This document shows, in pieces, positions 1 to 8,300 of a stretch of 64,000 nt of DNA. The DNA comes from Nitrospirota bacterium (GTDB lineage: Bacteria; Nitrospinota_A; UBA7883), in contig JAJRZK010000029.1 in the NCBI GenBank assembly GCA_024275315.1, positions 54,516 to 118,515 on the forward strand, written 5' to 3'. The notes beneath the pieces are model-generated. The model was given only the letters and a program-made list of their open reading frames with translations, was not told the DNA's origin and did no database searches. Both the position numbers and the translations under genes were made by a program. Numbering within the stretch: position 1 is the first letter of the stretch; the number at the start of each line of letters is the position of its first letter.

Positions 1-1
1 C

Positions 2-274
2 ACCCCGGCGAAAAACGTCCGCGTAATCCTGGCCGAAAGCGAAAAACGCGCATTTGCCATAGTCCCGGATGACCAGCTTTCACCGGCCATAGGAAAAAAG
101 GGGATCAACATCCGGCTCGCCACAAAGCTGACCGGGTGGGAACTCGACGTAATGAGCCAGCATGAGTACGAACAGAGCAGGCTAAACCGCGAACCGGATA
201 AGAACCAAAGCCAAAAGCGGAACGAAGAGCAAAACGGCGAAATCGAAACTCCTCCGGGAGATGGGGCGGCTTAA
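2..274 (+). CDS. nusA: Transcription termination/antitermination factor NusA, C-terminal end (partial)
   Basis: Only the last 90 codons lie in the window, read in frame 2 up to a TAA. The segment holds the end of a KH RNA-binding domain with the signature AIGKKGINIRLATKLTGW, which is the second KH domain of NusA, followed by a short hydrophilic tail rich in Glu, Gln and Lys. NusA binds RNA polymerase and modulates pausing, termination and antitermination. It precedes infB, the usual bacterial order, but here a 203-base gap with its own promoter separates the two. The tail is short, so the C-terminal acidic repeats seen in some proteobacterial NusA proteins are absent. The 5' end is cut by the window edge. 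Confidence 0.9.
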   Translation, partial: TPAKNVRVILAESEKRAFAIVPDDQLSPAIGKKGINIRLATKLTGWELDVMSQHEYEQSRLNREPDKNQSQKRNEEQNGEIETPPGDGAA

Positions 275-339
275 TACGGGAACCGTTCAAATTATAGGCC
301 CGGTTTGATTGTCCGGCCAGATAAGCCTGTTTTCGGCCA

Positions 340-386
340 CATGTTAAACATGGCAACACGTTAAACGTGGCAACACGTTAAACGTG
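340..386. repeat. Three tandem 13-bp palindromes at exact 17-bp spacing
   Basis: The sequence shows CATGTTAAACATG (340-352), CACGTTAAACGTG (357-369) and CACGTTAAACGTG (374-386). Each is a perfect inverted repeat of six bases around one central A, separated by a GCAA linker, so the period is exactly 17 bp. In the first copy two paired bases have changed together (CATGTT/AACATG for CACGTT/AACGTG), which keeps the symmetry. The array stops one base before the -35 of the proposed infB promoter. This looks like an operator array for a dimeric DNA-binding protein; the binding protein is unknown. Confidence 0.75.
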
Positions 387-387
387 C

Positions 388-415
388 TTGATTAGTATTC
401 TCACAATGGTATGAT
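388..415 (+). promoter_or_regulatory. Sigma-70-type promoter for infB
   Basis: TTGATT (388-393) and TATGAT (410-415) are separated by 16 bp, a good vegetative promoter match. Transcription would start near 422, leaving a leader of about 55 bases before the infB start. The palindrome centres would then sit near -42, -59 and -76. This position fits an activator touching RNA polymerase, but the call rests on sequence only. Confidence 0.6.
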
Positions 416-477
416 TACCAATTAGCCACTTGCAACAACGTGATGGCTGGATTGGTTTTTTTTGTGAGGAGATCTTT

Positions 478-3030
478 TTGTCCGGAGTACGAGTATATGA
501 ATTAGCGAGGGAGCTTGGTGTCGCCAACAAGATACTGCTCGACCTTTTGAACGGTATGGGCTACCCGGTGAAGAGCCACTCCAGTTCCATCGACATGCAT
601 CTTGGAGACAGGTTGCGGCGCCAGGTGAAAAAGATGGGGCTGGAAACCAAGAGCAAGAAAAAGCCCGCCAAGGCTTCCGCAAAGAAAACCGCGGCCGCAA
701 CCACGACCCAAAAGGCCAAAACCGCTCCTGCAAAACCCGTTGCGGCAAAGAAGAAAACCCAACCGGCGAAGACAGCCCCTGAACCCGAGAAAAAGCCGGT
801 CGCCAAAAAGGCCACATCGACCAAAGGGAAAGGGGTGAAAAAGGATGTCTCGCCAGTTGCAAAAGCAAAGCGAGTCGCCACTCCGCCCAAAACCGCAGAA
901 GCTACCCGGCCAATTGCGTCCAAGCCGAAAATCAGTGACGCGGAGCCAAAACGCGCTCCATCAAAGCCCCAACCCAGGCAAAAGGAGCAAAAGCCCTCCA
1001 CCGGACCCGGCAAAACCACACCGCCCATCAGCAAAAAACCGCTACGTGAAATAAGGGCGACCCCTCCCGCCCCACCAGCGAGGAGGACAGCGCAACAGGC
1101 CAAGGAGGCCAGGGAAAAACGCAAGAGAGAAGAGGCCGAAAGACGTGTAGCAGAGGCGAAAAAACGTGAAGAAGCCGCCATAGCTCGTGCGCAGAGGGAA
1201 AAACAGCGCAAGATTGAAGCGGAAGAGCGGGAGTTGCAACGCCTGATAGATGAAGAAGAACGCGCCAAACAAGAAGCTGAAGCCAGAAGGATCGTTATTG
1301 ACGAGGCGACAACGGTAAAAGAGTTCGCCGACAAGCTCCGGGTGGGTGTAAACGAGATAATAACCAAGCTGATCACCAAGGGGATCATGGCCACCCTGAA
1401 CCAGACCATAGACGCGGATGTGGCCAGGGAGCTTGCTCTTGAAATGGGTTACGAGATCAAGACCAGGGAAGAAAATGAACTCGAAGAAGAGATAGCCGAA
1501 GACGAAGACGAAGAATCACTTGTAACGAGGCCTCCTGTCGTGACGATAATGGGCCATGTGGATCACGGGAAAACCTCCCTTCTTGACACCATCCGCAAGA
1601 CCAGGGTCACAGAGGAGGAAGCCGGCGGCATTACGCAGAGAATCGGCGCCTATGCCGTAAAGCTGGACAAGGGCACGGTAGTGTTCATAGACACACCCGG
1701 CCACGAGGCGTTCACCGCGATGCGGTCGCGAGGCGCTTCGGTTACGGACATAGTCGTGCTGGTAGTGGCCGCGGATGACGGCGTTATGCCCCAGACACTA
1801 GAAGCGATCCATCACGCGTCCGCCGCACAGGTGCCTGTGCTGGTGGCGATAAACAAAATAGACAAGCCCGGAGCGAATCCGGACAAAATCAAACAAGAGA
1901 TGGCGACCCACAACCTTGTCCCGGAGGAATGGGGCGGCACGACAATTTTTTGTGAAGTGTCGGCGAAGGAAAATATTGGCATAGACGCTTTGCTTGAAAT
2001 GATTCTTCTCCAGTCCGAAATTCTGGAGCTTAAAGCCAACCCCAAACGAATGGCCTACGGGACAGTTATTGAATCCAAGCTTGACAAGGGGCGTGGTCCG
2101 GTGGCCACCGTCCTTGTGCAGAAAGGCACATTGAAGATTGGCGACTCGTTTGTAAGCGGCATGCATTACGGCAAAGTGCGAGCCATTATAGACGACAGGG
2201 GCAAGCGTATTAAAAACGCGGGGCCGTCCATGCCGGCGGAGATACTCGGGTTTTCCGGGGTTCCAACGGCGGGCGAGAGCTTCATGGTAGTGGAAAGCGA
2301 GCGTAAGGCGCATCAGATAGCCATCAAACGGGAAGAGTCGATGCGCCTTGAAGGGTTAACCGCGAAGGGCCACGTGAAGCTGGAAAACCTGCACGCCCAG
2401 ATCACCAAAGGAGAGGTTACAGACCTTAACATAATCATAAAAGCGGATGTGCAGGGCTCCATCGAAGCCGTGCGCAAGGCTTTCGACGATATCAAGGTCG
2501 AAAGCGTCCGGGTCAACGTCCTCCATGGCGCGGTGGGTGGGATCACCGAAACAGACATCGGCCTGGCGGCCGCGTCAAACGCGATCGTTATCGGCTTTAA
2601 CGTGCGCCCCACTGAAAAGGCGAATAAACTGGCCGAGGACGAGGAAGTGGACGTCCGGCTTTACAGCGTGATATACAACGCGATAGACGACATCAAGCTG
2701 GCCCTGGAAGGGATGCTGGAGCCTGTGTATAAGGAAATGATCACAGGCCGGGCGGAGGTTCGCCAGACGTTCAACATATCAAAAGTCGGCGCCATCGCAG
2801 GAAGCCACGTCCTGTCCGGCAAGATCACGCGGAACAGCGACGCCAGGCTTATCCGCGATAACGTGGTCGTGCACACAGGCAAGATTTCCTCTCTCAAACG
2901 TTTCAAGGGGGATGTCAAGGAAGTGACCTCCGGATATGACTGCGGCATCGGTCTTGAGAAGTACAACGATGTGAAGCCAAACGACATAGTGGAGTCTTTC
3001 GTGATGGAGGAAATAGTCCGTTCGAGCTGA
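478..3030 (+). CDS. infB: Translation initiation factor IF-2
   Basis: IF-2 is the GTPase that places fMet-tRNA on the 30S subunit and promotes subunit joining. I start it at the TTG at 478 because GAGGAG lies six bases upstream and the product then begins [14 protein letters not shown], the conserved IF2-N start; the ORF-track start at 430 adds 16 unsupported residues. The product is 850 aa. After the N-terminal domain comes a long Lys/Ala/Pro linker and charged helix (about residues 55-280), a second IF2-N-like domain, then the GTPase domain with GHVDHGKT near residue 352, [12 protein letters not shown] and SAK, and the C-terminal domains that bind initiator tRNA. Unlike many genomes, rbfA and truB do not follow; folP does. 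Confidence 0.97.
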   Translation: MSGVRVYELARELGVANKILLDLLNGMGYPVKSHSSSIDMHLGDRLRRQVKKMGLETKSKKKPAKASAKKTAAATTTQKAKTAPAKPVAAKKKTQPAKTAPEPEKKPVAKKATSTKGKGVKKDVSPVAKAKRVATPPKTAEATRPIASKPKISDAEPKRAPSKPQPRQKEQKPSTGPGKTTPPISKKPLREIRATPPAPPARRTAQQAKEAREKRKREEAERRVAEAKKREEAAIARAQREKQRKIEAEERELQRLIDEEERAKQEAEARRIVIDEATTVKEFADKLRVGVNEIITKLITKGIMATLNQTIDADVARELALEMGYEIKTREENELEEEIAEDEDEESLVTRPPVVTIMGHVDHGKTSLLDTIRKTRVTEEEAGGITQRIGAYAVKLDKGTVVFIDTPGHEAFTAMRSRGASVTDIVVLVVAADDGVMPQTLEAIHHASAAQVPVLVAINKIDKPGANPDKIKQEMATHNLVPEEWGGTTIFCEVSAKENIGIDALLEMILLQSEILELKANPKRMAYGTVIESKLDKGRGPVATVLVQKGTLKIGDSFVSGMHYGKVRAIIDDRGKRIKNAGPSMPAEILGFSGVPTAGESFMVVESERKAHQIAIKREESMRLEGLTAKGHVKLENLHAQITKGEVTDLNIIIKADVQGSIEAVRKAFDDIKVESVRVNVLHGAVGGITETDIGLAAASNAIVIGFNVRPTEKANKLAEDEEVDVRLYSVIYNAIDDIKLALEGMLEPVYKEMITGRAEVRQTFNISKVGAIAGSHVLSGKITRNSDARLIRDNVVVHTGKISSLKRFKGDVKEVTSGYDCGIGLEKYNDVKPNDIVESFVMEEIVRSS

Positions 3031-3107
3031 CTGTCCACGGCTCTTTCCGCTATGCATGGAAATGATGTTTTTCGCCCGCGCCACCATGACAACCCGCCAG
3101 CGAAACG

Positions 3108-3998
3108 GTGAAAACGCATACCATGGGCCATGAGGTGAAATCCAGGCTTGTGGAATACCGCCATAAAAATTTTCGTTTCAGGTTCAACAGAACCCTGGTC
3201 ATGGGAATTCTCAACGTCACCACCGACTCTTTTTCCGACGGCGGAAAATATCTGGACATCGATAAATCCGCAAACCGCGTTGATGAGATGATAAGACAAG
3301 GAGCGGACATAATAGATGTCGGAGGTGAATCCAGCAGGCCCGGGGCGAAGCCCGTGAGCGCCGACGAGGAGGCTGGAAGGGTGATCCCCGTGATCAGGAT
3401 GATAGCGAAACGACATCCAGGCGCCCCTGTTTCTATAGACACGTACAAACCCGAAGTGGCAGAAGAGGCGCTTTTAGCCGGGGCGGTCATGATAAACGAC
3501 ATTTCCGGATTACGTGATCCGGCCATGGTAAAGCTGGCCGCAAAAAGCCGGGCTCCTGTTGTGGTGATGCACATGAAAGGAACCCCCGGCACGATGCAAA
3601 AAAATCCCATGTACAAAGACGTGGTCAAGGAGATTACGGGATTTTTCAAGGAGCGGTTGAAAACTCTTTCTTCGAATGGAATAAGAAAAATCATCCTGGA
3701 TCCCGGGATAGGTTTCGGAAAAACAGGAAACCACAACCTTGCCATACTGCATAATCTGGATAAAATGACAGCGCTGGGTTACCCTGTGCTGGTCGGGTTG
3801 TCACGTAAATCATTTATAGGCTCCGCTCTTAGCAGGGGAGTCGATGACAGGGAGATAGGCACACTTGCGGCGAATGTCATGGCGGTGTCCAAGGGAGCTA
3901 GCGTTATCCGGGTTCATGATGTCGCCATGAATCTCCAGGCGGCGAGAATGGCGGATTGTATCCGTAAAGGCTCCATGCGATCCTGCGGGCGCCGTTGA
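3108..3998 (+). CDS. folP: Dihydropteroate synthase
   Basis: Condenses 4-aminobenzoate with 6-hydroxymethyl-dihydropterin diphosphate to dihydropteroate in folate synthesis. All family blocks are present in order: MGILNVTTDSFSDGG, DVGGESSRPGA, SIDTYKP, INDISG, VVVMHMKG, LDPGIGFGKT, GLSRKSFIG and RVHDV, filling a TIM barrel of normal length (296 aa). The start used is the GTG at 3108; an ATG at 3123 is possible and would remove five residues. It lies 77 bases after infB. It is distinct from the dihydropteroate-synthase-like protein at 49.6 kb, so the genome appears to keep a classical folate branch beside the H4MPT branch. Confidence 0.95.
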   Translation: MKTHTMGHEVKSRLVEYRHKNFRFRFNRTLVMGILNVTTDSFSDGGKYLDIDKSANRVDEMIRQGADIIDVGGESSRPGAKPVSADEEAGRVIPVIRMIAKRHPGAPVSIDTYKPEVAEEALLAGAVMINDISGLRDPAMVKLAAKSRAPVVVMHMKGTPGTMQKNPMYKDVVKEITGFFKERLKTLSSNGIRKIILDPGIGFGKTGNHNLAILHNLDKMTALGYPVLVGLSRKSFIGSALSRGVDDREIGTLAANVMAVSKGASVIRVHDVAMNLQAARMADCIRKGSMRSCGRR

Positions 3999-4062
3999 TG
4001 TCAAGTGAAGGAGGCAGGCCCCTGCGGCATAATTTTTTAAACCATAAAACGAAGAGAGTAGT

Positions 4063-4983
4063 ATGAAACTTACAACCACCGTGATAGGCAGCTATCCGTA
4101 CGCCCGGTTAGCCCCAGCCGATGCGATCAAACGAGCGGTGACGGACCAGGTGGAGGCGGGAATAGACGTAATCTCCGATGGCCAGGTACGCGCGGACATG
4201 GTCGCCCTGTTCGTAAAAGGCATTCCCGGATTCGATTTGCAGGGCAGAAAATATAACGTTGTCTCAAAGATCACCCCTCCCGCGGCGCCTATATCCCTGG
4301 ACGACCTGCTGGAAGCCAAAAAAAGCGTCACCGGACAGGCCAAGCTCAAGGGGATCATTACAGGCCCCACGACCATAGCCAACTGCTCCATTATCCAGGG
4401 AAGCTGCCCCTACCATCCCCATCAAATGCCGGAAGGGTCCCGGTCGATGGTTGTGGACGAGAACCTTGTAATGGATATCGCCCGCGCGTTGGCGGAAGAA
4501 GCGCGGTTTCTTTCCAACGAGGGATTCGACATTATCCAGATCGATGAGCCCTTTTTTTCCATGCCTGACGTGGATGTGGATTTGGGCAACAGGGCGCTGA
4601 AAATCATATCGGCCAATATCGGCTTTTCCGCTCTTCACGTTTGCGGCGACATCACCGGGGTTATGGACAAGCTGATGGACGCGCCGGTGGACATGGTAGC
4701 GGTAGAAGGTGGGCACGCCGCCAGCGTCGACTGGCTTACAAAGGAGAAGGTGGACGCCAAGGGCAAGAAAATATGCTGGGGAGCCGTGACGGTCAACACC
4801 AACAACGTGGAGCAGATCGACGAAATCAAAGCCCGTATCCAGGTCGGCGTGGACAAGGTGGGAGCCGAGAACCTGTGGGTCTCCCCCGATTGCGGCATGC
4901 GGGTCCGAAAACCAGACGCGGCCAAGCTTAAGTTGCAAAGAATGGCCGCCGCCGCCAGGGCTGTGGCGAAATCGTGCGGCTGA
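4063..4983 (+). CDS. Core-type cobalamin-independent methionine synthase family (MetE C-terminal-like)
   Basis: A 306-aa protein of the MetE/uroporphyrinogen decarboxylase-like TIM barrel superfamily. It begins with TTTVIGSYP and carries the zinc-ligand motifs LHVCGD (near residue 191), a Glu in VAVEGG, and SPDCGM (near residue 277). It lacks the long N-terminal half that full-length MetE uses to bind polyglutamyl folate. Short core MetE proteins in archaea and some bacteria are known or thought to take the methyl group from a corrinoid protein rather than from free folate. That fits a genome with an H4MPT pathway, but the donor is inference. It sits 64 bases after folP in the same direction, with a plausible purine-rich ribosome site (GAAGAGAG). 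Confidence 0.8.
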   Translation: MKLTTTVIGSYPYARLAPADAIKRAVTDQVEAGIDVISDGQVRADMVALFVKGIPGFDLQGRKYNVVSKITPPAAPISLDDLLEAKKSVTGQAKLKGIITGPTTIANCSIIQGSCPYHPHQMPEGSRSMVVDENLVMDIARALAEEARFLSNEGFDIIQIDEPFFSMPDVDVDLGNRALKIISANIGFSALHVCGDITGVMDKLMDAPVDMVAVEGGHAASVDWLTKEKVDAKGKKICWGAVTVNTNNVEQIDEIKARIQVGVDKVGAENLWVSPDCGMRVRKPDAAKLKLQRMAAAARAVAKSCG

Positions 4984-4986
4984 GGC

Positions 4987-5547
4987 CTATTGCCGTCGCG
5001 CCCTAAGGTTCAGCATCAGCGCATCGGCCTGGGCGTGCACCTGGGTTGCGTTTTGTCTTATCTCCTCGCTGAACTCCTCGTCCGCCGCGATATATTTCAT
5101 GAGATACAAAGTTCTCGCCATTTCAGAGCCCACGATTAACGCTTTGACATCCGCAGACAGGGTGTCAGGCTTCCGCTCGGCCAGCTTCAACTCACGGCTC
5201 TGCAACGCCACGCCAAGGATGCTCACCTTTTCATCCAGCGACCTTATTGTTACGTTATAACTTTTTTCAACGTTCTCCAGGCGATCGTCCAGTTTTGCGT
5301 ACATTATGGATATGAAGCCGAGAGCCATAAGACCGATAATCATGGATAAAAGTGAAAACACCCTGGATAAATTAAAATCCTCGGGATTGTCCCCCATCCG
5401 CGCCTCCGCGGGCTCCAGGGTTATTGACACGTTTTCAACCGGCGCGGTGTTGTCTTCGCTGGTTTGGGTTTGATCGGTTTTTTCTGACGCTACGTCGTTT
5501 TCAACAGGCGTCGCGTTGTCATCGGTATTTTCGGTTTGATCAGACAT
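4987..5547 (-). CDS. Hypothetical membrane-anchored protein with acidic N-terminus
   Basis: Not recognised. I start at the ATG giving MSDQTENTDDN because the purine-rich run GGTGGGG lies just upstream; a GTG four codons earlier is less likely. The 186-aa product has an acidic, Thr/Asn-rich disordered head in which a short unit is duplicated (DNATPVEN and DNTAPVEN). One hydrophobic segment follows (about residues 62-82, FSLLSMIIGLMALGFISIMY), then a Lys/Glu-rich region that could form a coiled coil. The layout suggests a single-pass inner-membrane protein. It converges on the methionine synthase gene with only three bases between stop codons. Confidence 0.6.
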   Translation of the reverse strand: MSDQTENTDDNATPVENDVASEKTDQTQTSEDNTAPVENVSITLEPAEARMGDNPEDFNLSRVFSLLSMIIGLMALGFISIMYAKLDDRLENVEKSYNVTIRSLDEKVSILGVALQSRELKLAERKPDTLSADVKALIVGSEMARTLYLMKYIAADEEFSEEIRQNATQVHAQADALMLNLRARRQ

Positions 5548-5734
5548 CATCCACCCCACCTAGAATGTTCTGTGTTAATAATCTCCACCACTCGCACGCA
5601 AGAACGATACTATTTCCCGATATATTAATATGACATTTCACGCCATACAAGGGTAACATTTGAATGGGCCACAATAATATGTCGCAAGGCAGGCCCGCAA
5701 TTGACCACTATGGACATAAACGGAAAAGATTCGC

Positions 5735-5881
5735 ATGAAAAACGGGATTGATAACAACAGCCTTTTGGAACAGGCGATGGCCGAGGCAATGCGCTCATCG
5801 GGACCATCGCCAAGTTCCGCCACGAGCCACACCAGCGGTGGCATATGGACGGCCCCACCTTATGACAGGCGATCAGGGTAG
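5735..5881 (+). CDS. Possible small ORF upstream of the SGNH gene
   Basis: An ATG at 5735 opens 48 codons ending in TAG at 5879-5881, four bases before the ATG chosen for the next gene. The product is Ser/Ala/Gly-rich with no hydrophobic segment and no recognised domain. The ribosome site is weak. It is too short for the ORF track. The close coupling to the next start is the main argument for it; it may be chance. Confidence 0.3.
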   Translation: MKNGIDNNSLLEQAMAEAMRSSGPSPSSATSHTSGGIWTAPPYDRRSG

Positions 5882-5885
5882 CGTC

Positions 5886-7121
5886 ATGACCGGCGACAAC
5901 AGAACGCCCGGGGCCAATATGGCCATCGATTTCGGATTGACCTTCCTGGCTTGCGTTTTCGCGCTGGAGGTTTTTTTAAGGCTTATCTTCTGGAGCGACA
6001 GCTTCATGGGCATGACGCTGGTACCCTACCCTGTCATAACCGACGCTAACAAGGACTCGCTGTCCAGGCTCGCCGATGACAAGACAGCATACCTGAAGTT
6101 CGATCCGGAGCTCGGATGGAAAATAAAAACAAACGGCGACCACAACAACGGATTCTACAAATCCAACAGTTTCGGTTTCCGTTCGAGCAAGGAGTATTCC
6201 CCGTCGCCGGCAAAGGAAATATTGCGCATAATCACGTATGGAGATTCATTCACCCACTGTGACGACGTGAATAACGGTTCGACCTGGCAAAACTACATGG
6301 AGCTGAAAGGGAAAAATATCGAGGTTCTTAATTTCGGGGTCATGGGCTATGGCACGGATCAGGCGCTGATTCATTTTCGCAACACAGCCGCCAGGTGGAA
6401 ACCTGCGGTGGCGATTATGGGGTTTATGGTTGATAACATCGTAAGAAACATAAACAGGTTCCCGCCGTTCCGCGCTCCGGATAACCTGCCACTGGGTAAG
6501 CCAAGGTTCAACTTGAAAAACAACAAGCTGGAACTGGCGCAGGCTCCATCATTGAAACCGTCGGATTATATCGAAAAACCCGGTGGGGAGCTTTTAACAA
6601 TACTTTCGAAAAATGATGATGTATTCGACCGTTCCCTCTATGAACAAAGCGCGTTTGGATATCTTTACACCACCAGGCTGGTTAAAACACTTCTGCGACG
6701 ATACGAAGCGAAGAAACGCAAAGCGCCAAATTGGGTTTCGTTTTACAAAAACGAGGAATATGTCGAGTTGTCATACAGGCTACTGGCGCAGTTCAGCGAA
6801 GAGGCCGCGCAATTGGGAGCAAAACCGATCGTGGTAATATTTCCGGATTATTTCGCTCTCAAGGATTATAGAAGGAACAAGAAAAAGGTATGGGCTCCGA
6901 TAACCGCAAAACTTGAAAAAGGTGGCGTGGGATATGTTGATCTTACCGAAGCCCTCTCAGACTACCTGGACAAGGGGTTGAGCATGGAATCACATTTCCT
7001 GCCCCATTACGATCCGGAGCTAAATTCCGTCGTAGCCGACAATCTTTTGGCTGCGCTCGGCTCTTTTGGATTTTACACAAACGCGGGAGACAGCCGGGGG
7101 ACCAACCCGGATGATTACTAA
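5886..7121 (+). CDS. SGNH-hydrolase-like envelope protein (copy 1)
   Basis: A 411-aa protein with an N-terminal hydrophobic segment (LTFLACVFALEVFLRLIF), probably a membrane anchor, followed by an SGNH/GDSL-type fold. Visible blocks are GDSFTHCDD (near residue 118, nucleophile Ser), FGVMGYGTDQ (block II Gly), GFMVDNIVRN (block III Asn) and a late His in SHFLPHYDPE. In polysaccharide loci such proteins often add or remove acyl groups on the glycan; the substrate here is unknown. The ORF track extends it upstream to 5748, but those residues do not resemble a protein N-terminus, so I take the ATG at 5886. It is followed three bases later by a paralogue. Confidence 0.7.
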   Translation: MTGDNRTPGANMAIDFGLTFLACVFALEVFLRLIFWSDSFMGMTLVPYPVITDANKDSLSRLADDKTAYLKFDPELGWKIKTNGDHNNGFYKSNSFGFRSSKEYSPSPAKEILRIITYGDSFTHCDDVNNGSTWQNYMELKGKNIEVLNFGVMGYGTDQALIHFRNTAARWKPAVAIMGFMVDNIVRNINRFPPFRAPDNLPLGKPRFNLKNNKLELAQAPSLKPSDYIEKPGGELLTILSKNDDVFDRSLYEQSAFGYLYTTRLVKTLLRRYEAKKRKAPNWVSFYKNEEYVELSYRLLAQFSEEAAQLGAKPIVVIFPDYFALKDYRRNKKKVWAPITAKLEKGGVGYVDLTEALSDYLDKGLSMESHFLPHYDPELNSVVADNLLAALGSFGFYTNAGDSRGTNPDDY

Positions 7122-7124
7122 CGG

Positions 7125-8300
7125 GTGCGTAGCGATAAAATCAAGACAATAGGCGCTGGCCGGAGGATCGTTTTCGCCATTGCCATTTTTCTTTGCCTGG
7201 CCGCGTTCGCGGAGATAGCATCATTCGGATTTTTCATATGTTACGGCAAGGCGAGGCTGAAATATCATCTGAAGGTTGACGAGAAAAAATTTGTAAAATA
7301 TGTCCTGGAAAAACCGAAGGACCAGCTCCCCGCCATAAACCACGATCCTGTGCTGGGATGGGACGAGCCTCCGGCGAAAACAGGCGCCATGCGCCCTTTT
7401 GATGTCGCCAGCAGAAAGACGCCGTACCCGTCCAAATCGATCCGGATCTCAACCTATGGCGACTCTTTCACATATTGCCAGGATGTAAAGGACAACGAAA
7501 CATGGCAATATTACCTGTCCGAACTGACAGACACCATGGTTGTAAACTACGGAGCGCGGGGGTATGGCCCGGACCAGGCGGCGCTGAAGATCGAGAAAAA
7601 CATCTCATCAGGACGTTTGACACAGATCGTGATCCTGGGGATATTAAGCGAGAACATCGCCCGTGTGGTTAATGTAAACCCGAAATTTTACTGGGCGGAT
7701 GGAGACGTGAACACCTTTAAACCGGTGTTGGTCGGGCGTGGGGACGAATACGAATGGAAAACTAAATATCTGAAAAACCTTGAAACCAGGAGCGGCCGGC
7801 TGGCGGCTATTGAGGCGGTAAGAAAATATGATTTCTGGTATACGTACAATAAGAATCGTCCTACAGTGTCGTTTCCATATTCGATGAGCGCTATCGGGGT
7901 GGCGAACTATCTTTTGTTTCACTCCATCCGATGGTCAGACCTGTGGGGCCAGCCAAGAGCTTCGAAGACTGTCGAAAAAGTGATAGATTATTTTCATTCA
8001 ATGGCGAAAAACAACGGATTTTACCCGATAGTGCTTTTCATACCGGAAATAATCGACCTGAAACTTTATATGTCCGGGGAAAAATCATCCTACGAAAAGT
8101 TTGTAACAGGGCTTGAAAATTCATATGACACATCGGAGCTGATGGTCATAGATATCTTCGATGAAACTTTCGACCCGGCCCGGTTCAACATTTCCCCGTA
8201 CGCAGGGCACGCATCCGCGTATGGGAACAAAGTTATAGCCCAATCGATATACCGCCACCTGCAAGACCTGGCTCAACAGCATGAGGATCTGCTCCGGTGA
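7125..8300 (+). CDS. SGNH-hydrolase-like envelope protein (copy 2)
   Basis: A 391-aa paralogue of the preceding gene, starting at GTG 7125. It has a signal-anchor segment (IVFAIAIFLCLAAFAEIA), then GDSFTYCQD near residue 111, YGARGYGPDQ, LGILSENIAR and a C-terminal GHASAYGN with the probable catalytic His. Both copies share the unusual C[DQ]D after the nucleophile motif and the GYG.DQA block, so they most likely arose by tandem duplication. The stop overlaps the next start (GTGA), which indicates a translationally coupled operon. Confidence 0.7.
   Translation: MRSDKIKTIGAGRRIVFAIAIFLCLAAFAEIASFGFFICYGKARLKYHLKVDEKKFVKYVLEKPKDQLPAINHDPVLGWDEPPAKTGAMRPFDVASRKTPYPSKSIRISTYGDSFTYCQDVKDNETWQYYLSELTDTMVVNYGARGYGPDQAALKIEKNISSGRLTQIVILGILSENIARVVNVNPKFYWADGDVNTFKPVLVGRGDEYEWKTKYLKNLETRSGRLAAIEAVRKYDFWYTYNKNRPTVSFPYSMSAIGVANYLLFHSIRWSDLWGQPRASKTVEKVIDYFHSMAKNNGFYPIVLFIPEIIDLKLYMSGEKSSYEKFVTGLENSYDTSELMVIDIFDETFDPARFNISPYAGHASAYGNKVIAQSIYRHLQDLAQQHEDLLR

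Noticed and set aside
561-1409. Antisense 282-aa ORF opposite infB
   Set aside because: It lies opposite the low-complexity Lys/Ala/Pro linker of IF-2, is dominated by repetitive hydrophobic residues, and has no start signal; a codon-use shadow.
3050-3745. Antisense 231-aa ORF opposite folP
   Set aside because: Lies across a complete folP gene with all catalytic motifs; no signal or domain on the antisense strand.
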